Positions 56,830 to 64,000 of a stretch of 64,000 bases of DNA are shown here, piece after piece. Origin of the DNA: SG8-30 sp963695085 (GTDB taxonomy: Bacteria > Pseudomonadota > Gammaproteobacteria > Steroidobacterales > Steroidobacteraceae); contig CAVOFV010000002.1 in NCBI GenBank assembly GCA_963695085.1, positions 1 through 64,000 on the forward strand, in the 5' to 3' direction. The notes beneath the pieces are model-generated. The model ran no database searches. It saw only the letters and a list, made by a program, of their open reading frames with translations, and had not been told where the DNA came from. Position 1 is the stretch's first letter. Every line of letters starts with the position of its first letter. Position numbers and translations under genes: made by a program.

Positions 56830-59265
56830 ATGCTTCGCAGGCTCATCGGCACCATCCTGCTCGCGCACGCGCCGGCGGCCGCCATGTCCCAGGCCGCGGG
56901 CGACTTCGTCGTCGGCGACATCAAGGTCGAGGGGCTGCAGCGCATCTCCGAAGGCACGGTCTACAACTACCTGCCCGTCAACATCGGCGACCGCCTCGAC
57001 GGGCGCCGCCAGCAGGAGGCGATCCGCGCACTGTTTGCGACCGGGTTCTTCCGCGACATCGAGCTGCGCCGCGACGGCGAGACGCTGGTCGTGGTCGTGC
57101 TCGAGCGGCCGTCCATCGAGAGCTTCACGATCAAGGGCAACAAGGACATCAAGACCGAGGACCTGACCCGCTCGCTGAAGAACGTGGGTCTTGCACAAGG
57201 CCGGACCTTCGACCGCTCGGTGCTCGAGGAAGTGCAGAGCTACCTGACCGACCAGTACTTCAGCCGCGGCAAGTACGCCGTCAAGGTGGACGCCACCGTC
57301 GAGGAAGTGCCCGGCAACAAGGTCAAGGTCGCCATCGACGTGGTCGAGGGCAAGCGCGCGCGCATCCGCCAGATCAACATCGTCGGCAATACGGTGTTCG
57401 ACGACGAGACGCTGCTCGACGAGCTCGAGTTGCGCACGCCGAACTGGCTGTCCTGGTACCGGCAGGACGACCGCTATTCCCGCGAGACGCTGCAGGGCGA
57501 CCTCGAGAAGCTGAACTCCTACTACCAGGACCGCGGCTACGCGTCCTTCGACATCGAGTCCACGCAGGTCGCAATCGCGCCCGAGAAGGACGACATCTTC
57601 ATCACGATCAATGTCCGCGAGGGCGGCGTCTTCAAGGTCGGCGAGGTCAAGGTCGCCGGCAAGATGGTCGTGCCCGAGGAGCAGCTCAAGCAGTTGATAC
57701 TGCTGCGGCCGGGCGACAGCTACTCGCGCAAGCTGATCACGCAGACGCAGGAGCTGATGGGCATGCGGCTGGGTCTCGACGGCTACGCCTTCGCCAAGAT
57801 CGACCCGGTGCAGCAGGAGAAGGCGGACGCACAGGCGGTGGACGTCACGTTCTTCGTCGACCCGGGCAACCGCGCCTACGTGCGGCGGGTCGACTTCGAG
57901 AACACCAGCGCCATCGATGACGAGGTGCTGCGCCGCGAGCTGCGGCAGCTGGAGGGCGCCTACCTGTCGAACGCGCTGGTCGAGCGCTCGAAGGAGCGCA
58001 TCCAGCGGTTGCCTTACATCGAGAAGGTCGAGTTCGAGACGCGCCCGGTGGCCGGCACGCCGGACCTCGTGGACGTCGAATTCGACGTCAAGGAAGGCCT
58101 GCCCGGACAGTTCACCGGCGGCATCGGCTACTCCGAGTCGCAGTCGTTCATGCTGAACGGCAGCTTCGTGCATTCGAACTTCATGGGCTCGGGCGAGCGC
58201 CTCGCGGTCGAGATGGCCGGCGGGCGCTATTCCAAGGTGTACAGCTTCTCGCACACCGACCCGTACACGAACATCGACGGCGTGGGGCGCACCTTCGGCC
58301 TGCAGTACCGGGACATCACGCAGTTCGTCTCCGCGGCATCGGACTTCTCGACCAAGACGATGGCCGCCACGCTCGAGTTCGGCTACCCGGTCACCGAGTA
58401 CCAGGGCCTGCGCCTCGGCCTGGTCGCGCAGCAGTCGGACCTGCTGACCAGCGAGTTCGGCAGCGCGCGCGAGGCCGTGTCCTGGGTGCGCAACAACGGC
58501 AATCCCTATACGCGCGACCTGGTGCAGCAGGGCATCGACCCCCTCACGGGCGAGCTCATCGACATCACCTCGACCATCTACGGCACCAAGTTCAATGCCT
58601 TCGAGCTGGTCCTCGGCTGGTCCTTCGACACCCGCAACCGCGCCCTGTTCGCCACCCGCGGCACCCGCCACGCCGTGAGCCTGGCGGCGACGATCCCGGG
58701 CAGCGAAGTGAACTACTACGTGCTCAGTTATGAATTCCTGAAGCTGGTGCCGGTCTACAAGCAGTGGACGGTGGCGCTGGCCGCCGAGCTGGCCTATGGC
58801 GACGCGCTCGGCAAGGACACCAGCGCGCTGCCGCCATTCCGGCAGTTCTTCGGCGGCGGGCCGGAGACCGTACGTGCCTTCCGCGAGAGCCGGCTCGGCC
58901 CGAAGGACAGCTTCGGCAACCCCTACGGCGGCAACATGAAGGTCATGGGCCGTGCGGAACTGCTGTTCCCGGTGCCCGAGAAGTGGCGGGCCAGCACCCG
59001 CATCAGCGCCTTCTACGACATCGGCAACGTGTTCTCGCAGGGCATGGGCATCGATTTCGTCGGCCGCGACGGCGTCACCCCGGTGGACTACGAGTTCGAT
59101 TACAATGAACTGAGGCAGTCGGTGGGTCTGGCCGTGCAGTGGCTCGCGCCGCTAGGCATATTCCGCTTCAGCTACGGCTTCCCGCTCAACAGCAAGGCGG
59201 GCGACTCCGTGATCTACCCGGACGAGACCGAGGGCTTCCAGTTCACCATTGGTTCGGCTTTCTGA
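56830..59265 (+). CDS. bamA: Outer membrane protein assembly factor BamA
   Basis: 811 residues. Signal-like N-terminus (to about 22), five POTRA domains (about 25-350, e.g. GDIKVEGLQRISEGTVYNYLPV, IESFTIKGNKDIKTEDL, KVGEVKVAGKMVVPEEQLKQL, AYVRRVDFENTSAIDDEVLRRELRQLEGA), then the 16-strand Omp85 barrel (about 375-811). The barrel has the VRAF-type motif in PETVRAFRESRLGP and ends in the terminal Phe (FTIGSAF). Inserts beta-barrels in the outer membrane. Confidence 0.97.
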   Translation: MLRRLIGTILLAHAPAAAMSQAAGDFVVGDIKVEGLQRISEGTVYNYLPVNIGDRLDGRRQQEAIRALFATGFFRDIELRRDGETLVVVVLERPSIESFTIKGNKDIKTEDLTRSLKNVGLAQGRTFDRSVLEEVQSYLTDQYFSRGKYAVKVDATVEEVPGNKVKVAIDVVEGKRARIRQINIVGNTVFDDETLLDELELRTPNWLSWYRQDDRYSRETLQGDLEKLNSYYQDRGYASFDIESTQVAIAPEKDDIFITINVREGGVFKVGEVKVAGKMVVPEEQLKQLILLRPGDSYSRKLITQTQELMGMRLGLDGYAFAKIDPVQQEKADAQAVDVTFFVDPGNRAYVRRVDFENTSAIDDEVLRRELRQLEGAYLSNALVERSKERIQRLPYIEKVEFETRPVAGTPDLVDVEFDVKEGLPGQFTGGIGYSESQSFMLNGSFVHSNFMGSGERLAVEMAGGRYSKVYSFSHTDPYTNIDGVGRTFGLQYRDITQFVSAASDFSTKTMAATLEFGYPVTEYQGLRLGLVAQQSDLLTSEFGSAREAVSWVRNNGNPYTRDLVQQGIDPLTGELIDITSTIYGTKFNAFELVLGWSFDTRNRALFATRGTRHAVSLAATIPGSEVNYYVLSYEFLKLVPVYKQWTVALAAELAYGDALGKDTSALPPFRQFFGGGPETVRAFRESRLGPKDSFGNPYGGNMKVMGRAELLFPVPEKWRASTRISAFYDIGNVFSQGMGIDFVGRDGVTPVDYEFDYNELRQSVGLAVQWLAPLGIFRFSYGFPLNSKAGDSVIYPDETEGFQFTIGSAF

Positions 59266-59278
59266 GGAATCTCAACGC

Positions 59279-59803
59279 ATGTCAACGATGATCAGACAGG
59301 TCCTGCTCGCAACCGTTGTTGCCGCCGTGGCGCTCGTCCCGGCCGTGGCCTCGGCCCAGCAGGCGAAGATCGGCTTCGTCAATACCGCCAAGCTGCTCGA
59401 GGAGTCGCCGCAGGCGAAAGGCGCGCAGCAGGTGCTGGAGAATGAGTTCCTGCCGCGCCAGCGCGAGCTGGCCGGGCAGCAGAAGGTGCTGCAGGACAAG
59501 GAAGAGAAGCTGAAGCGCGACGCCGCGGTGATGTCCGAGGCGGACCGCGGCAAGGCCGAGCGCGAGCTGCGCGACGGGCAGCGCGACCTGGCGCGGCGCT
59601 TCACCGAGCTGCAGGAAGACGCCAACCTGCGCCGCAACGAGGAGTTCGGCAAGGTGCAGCGCGTGCTGCTGCAGGAAGTGCAGGCCTACGCCAAGAGCAA
59701 CGGTTTCGACCTGATCGTCAGCGACGGCGTGCTGTACGCGGGCAGCAGCGTGGACGTGACCGCGCAGGTGGTTGCGGCGCTCAAGGCCAAGGCGCCGAAA
59801 TAG
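59279..59803 (+). CDS. skp: OmpH/Skp-family periplasmic chaperone
   Basis: 174 residues. Signal peptide ending AVASAQQ; start of the mature part KIGFVNTAKLLEESPQ is typical. A long coiled coil (about 50-120, rich in Gln, Lys, Glu, Arg) forms the grasping arms; the end (AKSNGFDLIVSDGVLYAGSSVDVTAQVV) completes the body. Escorts unfolded outer-membrane proteins to BamA, encoded just upstream. Confidence 0.93.
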   Translation: MSTMIRQVLLATVVAAVALVPAVASAQQAKIGFVNTAKLLEESPQAKGAQQVLENEFLPRQRELAGQQKVLQDKEEKLKRDAAVMSEADRGKAERELRDGQRDLARRFTELQEDANLRRNEEFGKVQRVLLQEVQAYAKSNGFDLIVSDGVLYAGSSVDVTAQVVAALKAKAPK

Positions 59804-59831
59804 CTGAGCGGGGCGCAGCGCCGGAGGCGCC

Positions 59832-60869
59832 ATGGCGACGACACTGGGCGAGTTGGCGGTCCGCTTCGGCCTGGAACTCGCCGGCGACCCCGCCACGCAG
59901 GTGAGCGGGGTCGCGACGATCGCGTCGGCCGGACCCGGCACGCTGACCTTCCTGGCCAACCCGCGTTACCGGCGCCTGCTGCCGGCCACGCGCGCAGCGG
60001 CTGTCGTGCTGGACGCCCAGGCCGCGCCGGACTGCCCGGTTGCGGCGCTGGTCGCGGCCAATCCCTACGCGGCCTTTGCGCGCATCGCGCAGTTGCTGCA
60101 TCCGCAGCCGGCCGTCGCCGGCGGCATCCATGCCTCCGCGGTGGTCGACCGCGGCGCGACGGTGGCCTCCGACGCGGCGGTCGGCGCGCAGGCCGTCATC
60201 GAGGCGGGTGCCGTGATCGGGCCACGGGTGCTGGTCGGGCCGGGCAGCATCGTCATGGCCGGCGCGCACATCGGCGCCGACACGCGGCTGGTGGTGCGGG
60301 TCACGGTTTATCCGGGCGTGCGGATCGGCGCACGCTGCGTGCTGCACGCGGGTGCGGTGCTCGGTGCCGACGGCTTCGGCTTCGCGCCGGACCGCGACGG
60401 CTGCGTCAAGGTGCCGCAGATCGGGGGCCTCAGCATCGGCGACGACGTCGAGATCGGCGCCAATACCACGGTCGACCGCGGCGCCATCGAGGACACCGTC
60501 ATCGAGGATGGCGTCAAGCTGGACAACCTGGTGCAGGTCGGCCACAACGTGCGCATTGGCGCGCACACGGTGGTGGCCGGTTGCGTCGGCATCTCCGGCA
60601 GCACCGTCATCGGCCGGCGCTGCATGATCGGCGGCGCGGTCGGCATCGTCGGTCACCTGGAGATCGGCGATGAGGTCGCCGTCACCGGCTACTCGATGGT
60701 GACGCATTCGCTGCCGGGTCCTGGCACCTACTCGTCCGGCACGCCGGCCATGCCGGCCCGCGAATGGCGCAGGACGGTGGCGCGACTGCGCCGGCTGGAG
60801 GCCACGGAGCGCCGGCTCGCGGCGCTGGAGCGCCGCGACCGCGGCGGCCGGGCTGACGAAGGAAGCTGA
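59832..60869 (+). CDS. lpxD: UDP-3-O-acyl-glucosamine N-acyltransferase
   Basis: Third enzyme of lipid A synthesis, 345 residues. N-terminal uridine-binding domain (TLGELAVRFGLELAGDP, GTLTFLANPRYRRLL), then a hexapeptide-repeat beta-helix (about 105-300) with GADGFGFAPDRDG, the catalytic-His region VQVGHNVRIGAHTVVAGCVGISGST, and a C-terminal helix. 28 bases after skp. Confidence 0.97.
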   Translation: MATTLGELAVRFGLELAGDPATQVSGVATIASAGPGTLTFLANPRYRRLLPATRAAAVVLDAQAAPDCPVAALVAANPYAAFARIAQLLHPQPAVAGGIHASAVVDRGATVASDAAVGAQAVIEAGAVIGPRVLVGPGSIVMAGAHIGADTRLVVRVTVYPGVRIGARCVLHAGAVLGADGFGFAPDRDGCVKVPQIGGLSIGDDVEIGANTTVDRGAIEDTVIEDGVKLDNLVQVGHNVRIGAHTVVAGCVGISGSTVIGRRCMIGGAVGIVGHLEIGDEVAVTGYSMVTHSLPGPGTYSSGTPAMPAREWRRTVARLRRLEATERRLAALERRDRGGRADEGS

Positions 60870-60872
60870 GGA

Positions 60873-61328
60873 ATGAGCAAGGCCTTCTCGATGGACATCC
60901 AGGCGGTCATGGCGCAGTTGCCGCACCGCTTTCCGTTCCTGCTGGTGGACAAGGTCACGGCCTGCGTGCCGGGCAAGTCCATCGAGGCGATCAAGAACGT
61001 GACCGTCAACGAGCCGTTCTTCAGCGGGCACTTCCCGCACCGGCCCGTGATGCCGGGCGTCATGATCCTCGAGGCCCTGGCCCAGGCGGCCGGCATCCTC
61101 GCGTTCAAGACGGCCGGGGTGGTGCCAGACGAGTCGAGCCGTTTCTATTTCGTCGGCATAGACCGCGCGCGCTTCAGGAAGCCGGTCGAGCCGGGCGACC
61201 AGCTGGTGCTCAAGGCGACGCTGGAGCGCGCCATCCGCGGCATCTGGAAATTCTCGACGGTGGCGGAGGTGGACGGCGAGGAAGTCGCATCGGCGATCAT
61301 GATGGTGGCACCGGAGGTGCAGCCATGA
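60873..61328 (+). CDS. fabZ: 3-hydroxyacyl-ACP dehydratase FabZ
   Basis: Hot-dog-fold enzyme of 151 residues for fatty acid elongation. Signatures: LPHRFPFLLVDKV, the catalytic His in FSGHFPHRPVMPGVMILEALAQAAG with the downstream Glu, and FYFVGIDRARFRKPVEPGDQL. Three bases after lpxD and overlapping lpxA by four (ATGA); it shares the 3-hydroxyacyl-ACP pool with LpxA and LpxD. Confidence 0.97.
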   Translation: MSKAFSMDIQAVMAQLPHRFPFLLVDKVTACVPGKSIEAIKNVTVNEPFFSGHFPHRPVMPGVMILEALAQAAGILAFKTAGVVPDESSRFYFVGIDRARFRKPVEPGDQLVLKATLERAIRGIWKFSTVAEVDGEEVASAIMMVAPEVQP

Positions 61329-62095
61329 TCGATCCGCGCGCGCTGGTGTCGCCGCAGGCCGAACTGGCGGACGACGTCGAGGTGGGGCCGTTCAGCGTCA
61401 TCGGGCCGCAGGTCACGATCGGTGCCGGAACCCGCGTCGGGCCGCATGCGGTGATCAATGGCCCGAGCTCGATCGGGCGCGACTGCCACATCTACCAGTT
61501 CGCCTCGATCGGCGACGCGCCGCAGGACAAGAAGTACAAGGGCGAGCCGACCCGTCTCGAGATCGGCGACCGTAACGTGTTCCGTGAATTCGTCACGGCC
61601 AATCGCGGCACGGCCGGGGGCCACGGCGTCACGCGCATCGGCCACGACAACCTGTTCATGGCGTACTCGCACGTCGCGCACGATTGCGTCGTCGGCGACC
61701 AGTGCGTGCTGGCCAACTACTCGGTGCTGGCCGGCCACGTCGAGATCGGCGACTGGGTGATCCTCGCCGGCTATGCGGGCGTGCACCAGTTCTGCAAGGT
61801 CGGCGCGCACGCGTTCCTCGGCAACAATGCCGCCGTCACGCGCGACGTGCCGCCGTACGTGCTGATCGGCGGCATCCCGGCCGAGCCCAAGGGCGTCAAC
61901 GTGCACGGGCTCAAGCGCAGGGGCTTCACGCCCGAGCAGATCAACAACATCAAGGCCGCCTACCGCCTGCTGTACCGCTCCAGGCTCAAGCTGGCGGAGG
62001 CCACGCTGCAACTCGAGGAGCTGGCGCGCACCCAGCCTGAAGTCGAGCCGTTCGTGGCGTTCCTGAAGACCGCGACCCGCAGCGTGATCAGGTAG
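61325..62095 (+). CDS. lpxA: UDP-N-acetylglucosamine acyltransferase
   Basis: First enzyme of lipid A synthesis, 256 residues. Beta-helix with IDPRALVSPQAELADDVEVGPFSVIGP, GDAPQDKKYKGEPTRLEIGDRNVFREFVTANRGT region, the catalytic His in LFMAYSHVAHDCVVGD, and the C-terminal helical domain. Overlaps the fabZ stop. Confidence 0.97.
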   Translation: MIDPRALVSPQAELADDVEVGPFSVIGPQVTIGAGTRVGPHAVINGPSSIGRDCHIYQFASIGDAPQDKKYKGEPTRLEIGDRNVFREFVTANRGTAGGHGVTRIGHDNLFMAYSHVAHDCVVGDQCVLANYSVLAGHVEIGDWVILAGYAGVHQFCKVGAHAFLGNNAAVTRDVPPYVLIGGIPAEPKGVNVHGLKRRGFTPEQINNIKAAYRLLYRSRLKLAEATLQLEELARTQPEVEPFVAFLKTATRSVIR

Positions 62096-62111
62096 TGAGC
62101 CGCCCAGGGCG

Positions 62112-63305
62112 ATGACCATGCCGCCCCGCGAACTCCGCATCGGCATCGTCGCCGGCGAGACTTCCGGCGACAACCTCGGCGCGGCATTCATGCTCGCGCT
62201 GCGCGAAATCCGCCCCGATGCGCAGTTCTTCGGAATCGCCGGGCCGCGCATGGCGGCCGCCGGCTGCGAGCAGTGGGAGCCCGCCGAGGCGCTGGCCGTC
62301 ATGGGCCTGTTCGAGGTGGTCACGCACCTGCCGCGGCTGCTGGCCCTGCGCCGCCGCATCCGCTCGCGCATGGTGGCGGCGCAGCCCGATGTCTTCATCG
62401 GCGTCGATGCGCCGGAGTTCAACCTCAACCTCGCGCCGGCGCTGCACGCCGCGGGCATCCGCACGGTGCAGTACGTCAGCCCGCAGGTCTGGGCCTGGCG
62501 CCAGGGGCGGGTGGCCCGCATGGCGGGGTTCCTCGACCTCGTGCTGTGCCTGCTGCCGTTCGAGCAGCGTTTCTACGACCAACGCGGGCTGGACGCCGAG
62601 TTCGTCGGCCACCCGCTGGCCGACCAGTTGCCGATCGAGCCGGACCGGGCCGCGGCCCGCACGAGACTGGGGCTGCCGGCCGCTGCCGAAGTGGTGGCGG
62701 TGCTGCCGGGCAGCCGGCGCGGCGAGGTGGCCCGGCTGGCGGGAGACTTTGCCGGCGCGGCCGCGTGGCTCGCGGAGCGGCGCCCTGGCCTGCGCTTCGT
62801 CGCGCCGATGGCCGGCGCGGGCGCGCATGCCGCGTTCTCGGCAGCGCTCGAGGCGCGGGCGCCGGGCGTCGCGGTGCAACTCCTCGACGGCGATTCGCAG
62901 CTGGCGCTGACGGCGGCGGACGTGGCGCTGGTCGCCTCGGGGACCGCGACGCTCGAGACGCTGTTGTGCAAGCGGCCCATGGTCGTGGCCTACCGGCTCG
63001 GCGCCGCAAGCGCCTGGCTGATCCGTTCCTTCGGGATGATGAAGGCGCCGTATTTCTCGCAGCCGAACCTGTTGGCCGGCAGCCAGGTCGTGCCGGAACT
63101 GTTCCAGTCCGAGGTGACGGCGCAGCGGCTTGGTGCGGAACTGCTGCACTGGCTCGACCACCCGGCGCAGTGCCAGGCCCTGGCGCTGCGGTTCGCCGGC
63201 ATCCACGCGGTGCTGCGTCGCGGCGCCAGCGACCGCGCGGCGCGGGCGGTGCTGCGGTTGCTGGCGGCCGAACAGGGTCCGGCCCCCGCAGCGACCGGCA
63301 GATGA
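62112..63305 (+). CDS. lpxB: Lipid-A-disaccharide synthase
   Basis: GT-B glycosyltransferase of 397 residues joining UDP-diacylglucosamine to lipid X. Motifs: IGIVAGETSGDNLGAAFMLALRE, DVFIGVDAPEFNLNLAPALHAAGIRTVQYVSPQVWAWRQGR region, FVGHPLADQLP, VLPGSRRGEVARLAGDF, LVASGTATLETLLCKRPMVVAYRL. Overlaps rnhB by four bases. Confidence 0.97.
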   Translation: MTMPPRELRIGIVAGETSGDNLGAAFMLALREIRPDAQFFGIAGPRMAAAGCEQWEPAEALAVMGLFEVVTHLPRLLALRRRIRSRMVAAQPDVFIGVDAPEFNLNLAPALHAAGIRTVQYVSPQVWAWRQGRVARMAGFLDLVLCLLPFEQRFYDQRGLDAEFVGHPLADQLPIEPDRAAARTRLGLPAAAEVVAVLPGSRRGEVARLAGDFAGAAAWLAERRPGLRFVAPMAGAGAHAAFSAALEARAPGVAVQLLDGDSQLALTAADVALVASGTATLETLLCKRPMVVAYRLGAASAWLIRSFGMMKAPYFSQPNLLAGSQVVPELFQSEVTAQRLGAELLHWLDHPAQCQALALRFAGIHAVLRRGASDRAARAVLRLLAAEQGPAPAATGR

Positions 63306-63982
63306 ACAAGCGCGGTGCCTTCGTCCATGGTCCGCCGGGGCCAGACCGTGGACCGGAGTCCGGCGCCCCCAGCAGCCAGACCAGGAAGCCTGGCGCTGCG
63401 CAGCGGGTCGCCGGCGTGGACGAAGCCGGCCGCGGCCCGCTGGCCGGCCCGGTATTCGCGGCCGCGGTGATCCTCGACCCGACGCGGCCCCTCGCGGGAC
63501 TGCGCGACTCGAAGCGCCTCGCGCCGGCGGTGCGCGAACGGCTGGCGCTGCTGATCCGCGCCCGGTCGCTGGCGTGGGGCATCGGGCTCGCCGACGCGGA
63601 GGAGGTCGACGTCCTGAACGTGCTCGGCGCCACCTGGCTGGCGATGCGGCGCGCGCTGCTGGCGCTGCCGCTGAGCCCGGCCCTGGTCCAGGTGGACGGC
63701 AACCGCCTGCCGCCGCGCGGGCTGCTCGGCTTCACCTGCACGTGGCGCGCCGAGGTGGGCGGCGACGACCGTATCGCCGCCATCAGCGCGGCATCCATCC
63801 TGGCCAAGACCGCCCGCGACGCCTGGATGCGCGAGGCGGCGCGCGTCTATCCCGGCTACGGTTTCGAGGTCCACAAGGGCTACCCGACAACCGAGCACCT
63901 TCAGGCACTTGCGAGGCTCGGCCCCTGCCGGCTGCACCGGCGCAGTTTCGGTCCCGTAAGATTCCTCTCGTCACCGGCCTGA
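63302..63982 (+). CDS. rnhB: Ribonuclease HII with an N-terminal extension
   Basis: 226 residues. Removes ribonucleotides and RNA from RNA-DNA hybrids. Catalytic acids in VAGVDEAGRGPLAGPVFAAAVIL (Asp, Glu), LRDSKRLAP, and the later VQVDGN; EVHKGYPTTEHLQALARLGPCRLHRRSFGPV closes it. About 35 residues (MNKRGAFVHGPPGPDRGPES...) precede the usual start; the ATG at 63302 overlaps the lpxB stop, which supports it. Confidence 0.94.
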   Translation: MNKRGAFVHGPPGPDRGPESGAPSSQTRKPGAAQRVAGVDEAGRGPLAGPVFAAAVILDPTRPLAGLRDSKRLAPAVRERLALLIRARSLAWGIGLADAEEVDVLNVLGATWLAMRRALLALPLSPALVQVDGNRLPPRGLLGFTCTWRAEVGGDDRIAAISAASILAKTARDAWMREAARVYPGYGFEVHKGYPTTEHLQALARLGPCRLHRRSFGPVRFLSSPA

Positions 63983-64000
63983 TGCGGCGCCCGTCGATGC
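63982..64000 (+). CDS. Probable start of dnaE (DNA polymerase III alpha), cut by the window edge
   Basis: An ATG shares its A with the rnhB TGA, and a second in-frame ATG lies at 63997. Only six codons (MRRPSM) are visible. The next gene in the conserved order lpxB-rnhB is dnaE, so the assignment rests on position alone. Confidence 0.35.

Noticed and set aside
55339..58671. Open frame of more than 1100 codons on the minus strand across rseP and bamA
   Set aside because: It lies opposite two highly conserved genes, and its composition (His, Arg, Asp, Val, Leu-rich) is what the antisense of GC-rich coding DNA gives. No domain is recognisable.

Overview
The window is a GC-rich chromosomal segment of a gammaproteobacterium. 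The block map-glnD-dapC-dapD / rpsB-tsf-pyrH-frr-uppS-cdsA-dxr-rseP-bamA-skp-lpxD-fabZ-lpxA-lpxB-rnhB has the gammaproteobacterial gene order, with dxr after cdsA as I recall for Pseudomonas and Xanthomonas. Together with a PEP-CTERM protein, GlrK/GlrR-type regulation and c-di-GMP riboswitches, this suggests an environmental lineage near Xanthomonadales, Nevskiales or Steroidobacterales. The placement is an inference.

Layout. 1-3.5 kb: a GlrK-lipoprotein-GlrR two-component operon (minus strand); the kinase frame is broken and GlrR lacks the GAFTGA loop. 3.5-11.7 kb: galE (frame broken), srkA, a secreted HEXXH metalloprotease with a partner lipoprotein, a BrnT-type toxin-antitoxin pair, typA/bipA and an ElyC-like protein. 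11.8-14.8 kb: a FemAB/GNAT-like protein and two overlapping alpha/beta-hydrolase-fold genes that resemble exosortase-associated accessory proteins. 14.9-22.1 kb: the most unusual part. A PAS/GAF/GGDEF/EAL protein (frame broken) is followed by two copies of a module made of two tandem c-di-GMP-I (GEMM) riboswitches and an Ig-like/FN3 surface lipoprotein. A short relic of the EAL coding sequence lies between the copies and shows that the module arose by tandem duplication.

22.2-29.5 kb: a Yip1-family membrane protein, a PEP-CTERM protein behind a near-consensus sigma-54 promoter, dusA (frame broken), a REP-associated tyrosine transposase (RAYT), an adenylate cyclase-FHA protein and GTP-dependent PEP carboxykinase. 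29.7-43.3 kb: a DinG/YoaA-like helicase with tsaB, then the phosphate regulon (phoB, phoR, pstS, a porin, phoU, a dsbB-like gene, pstC, pstA, pstB) with two Pho-box candidates and dapE on the opposite strand. 43.5-64 kb: lysine/DAP genes, glnD, map, then translation, isoprenoid/phospholipid, outer-membrane assembly and lipid A genes in one long run, ending at the probable start of dnaE.

Two themes link separate parts. First, imperfect palindromes of the type GGGGTCAGACCCC recur at gene borders through the first 33 kb and probably form the REP family served by the RAYT at 26 kb. Second, c-di-GMP signalling: the GGDEF/EAL protein lies immediately upstream of four c-di-GMP aptamers that control adhesin-like lipoproteins, and this could form a local feedback circuit. 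Four conserved genes carry single frame breaks (near 2990, 3685, 17160 and 25015). That many is more easily explained by residual sequencing errors than by four true pseudogenes.
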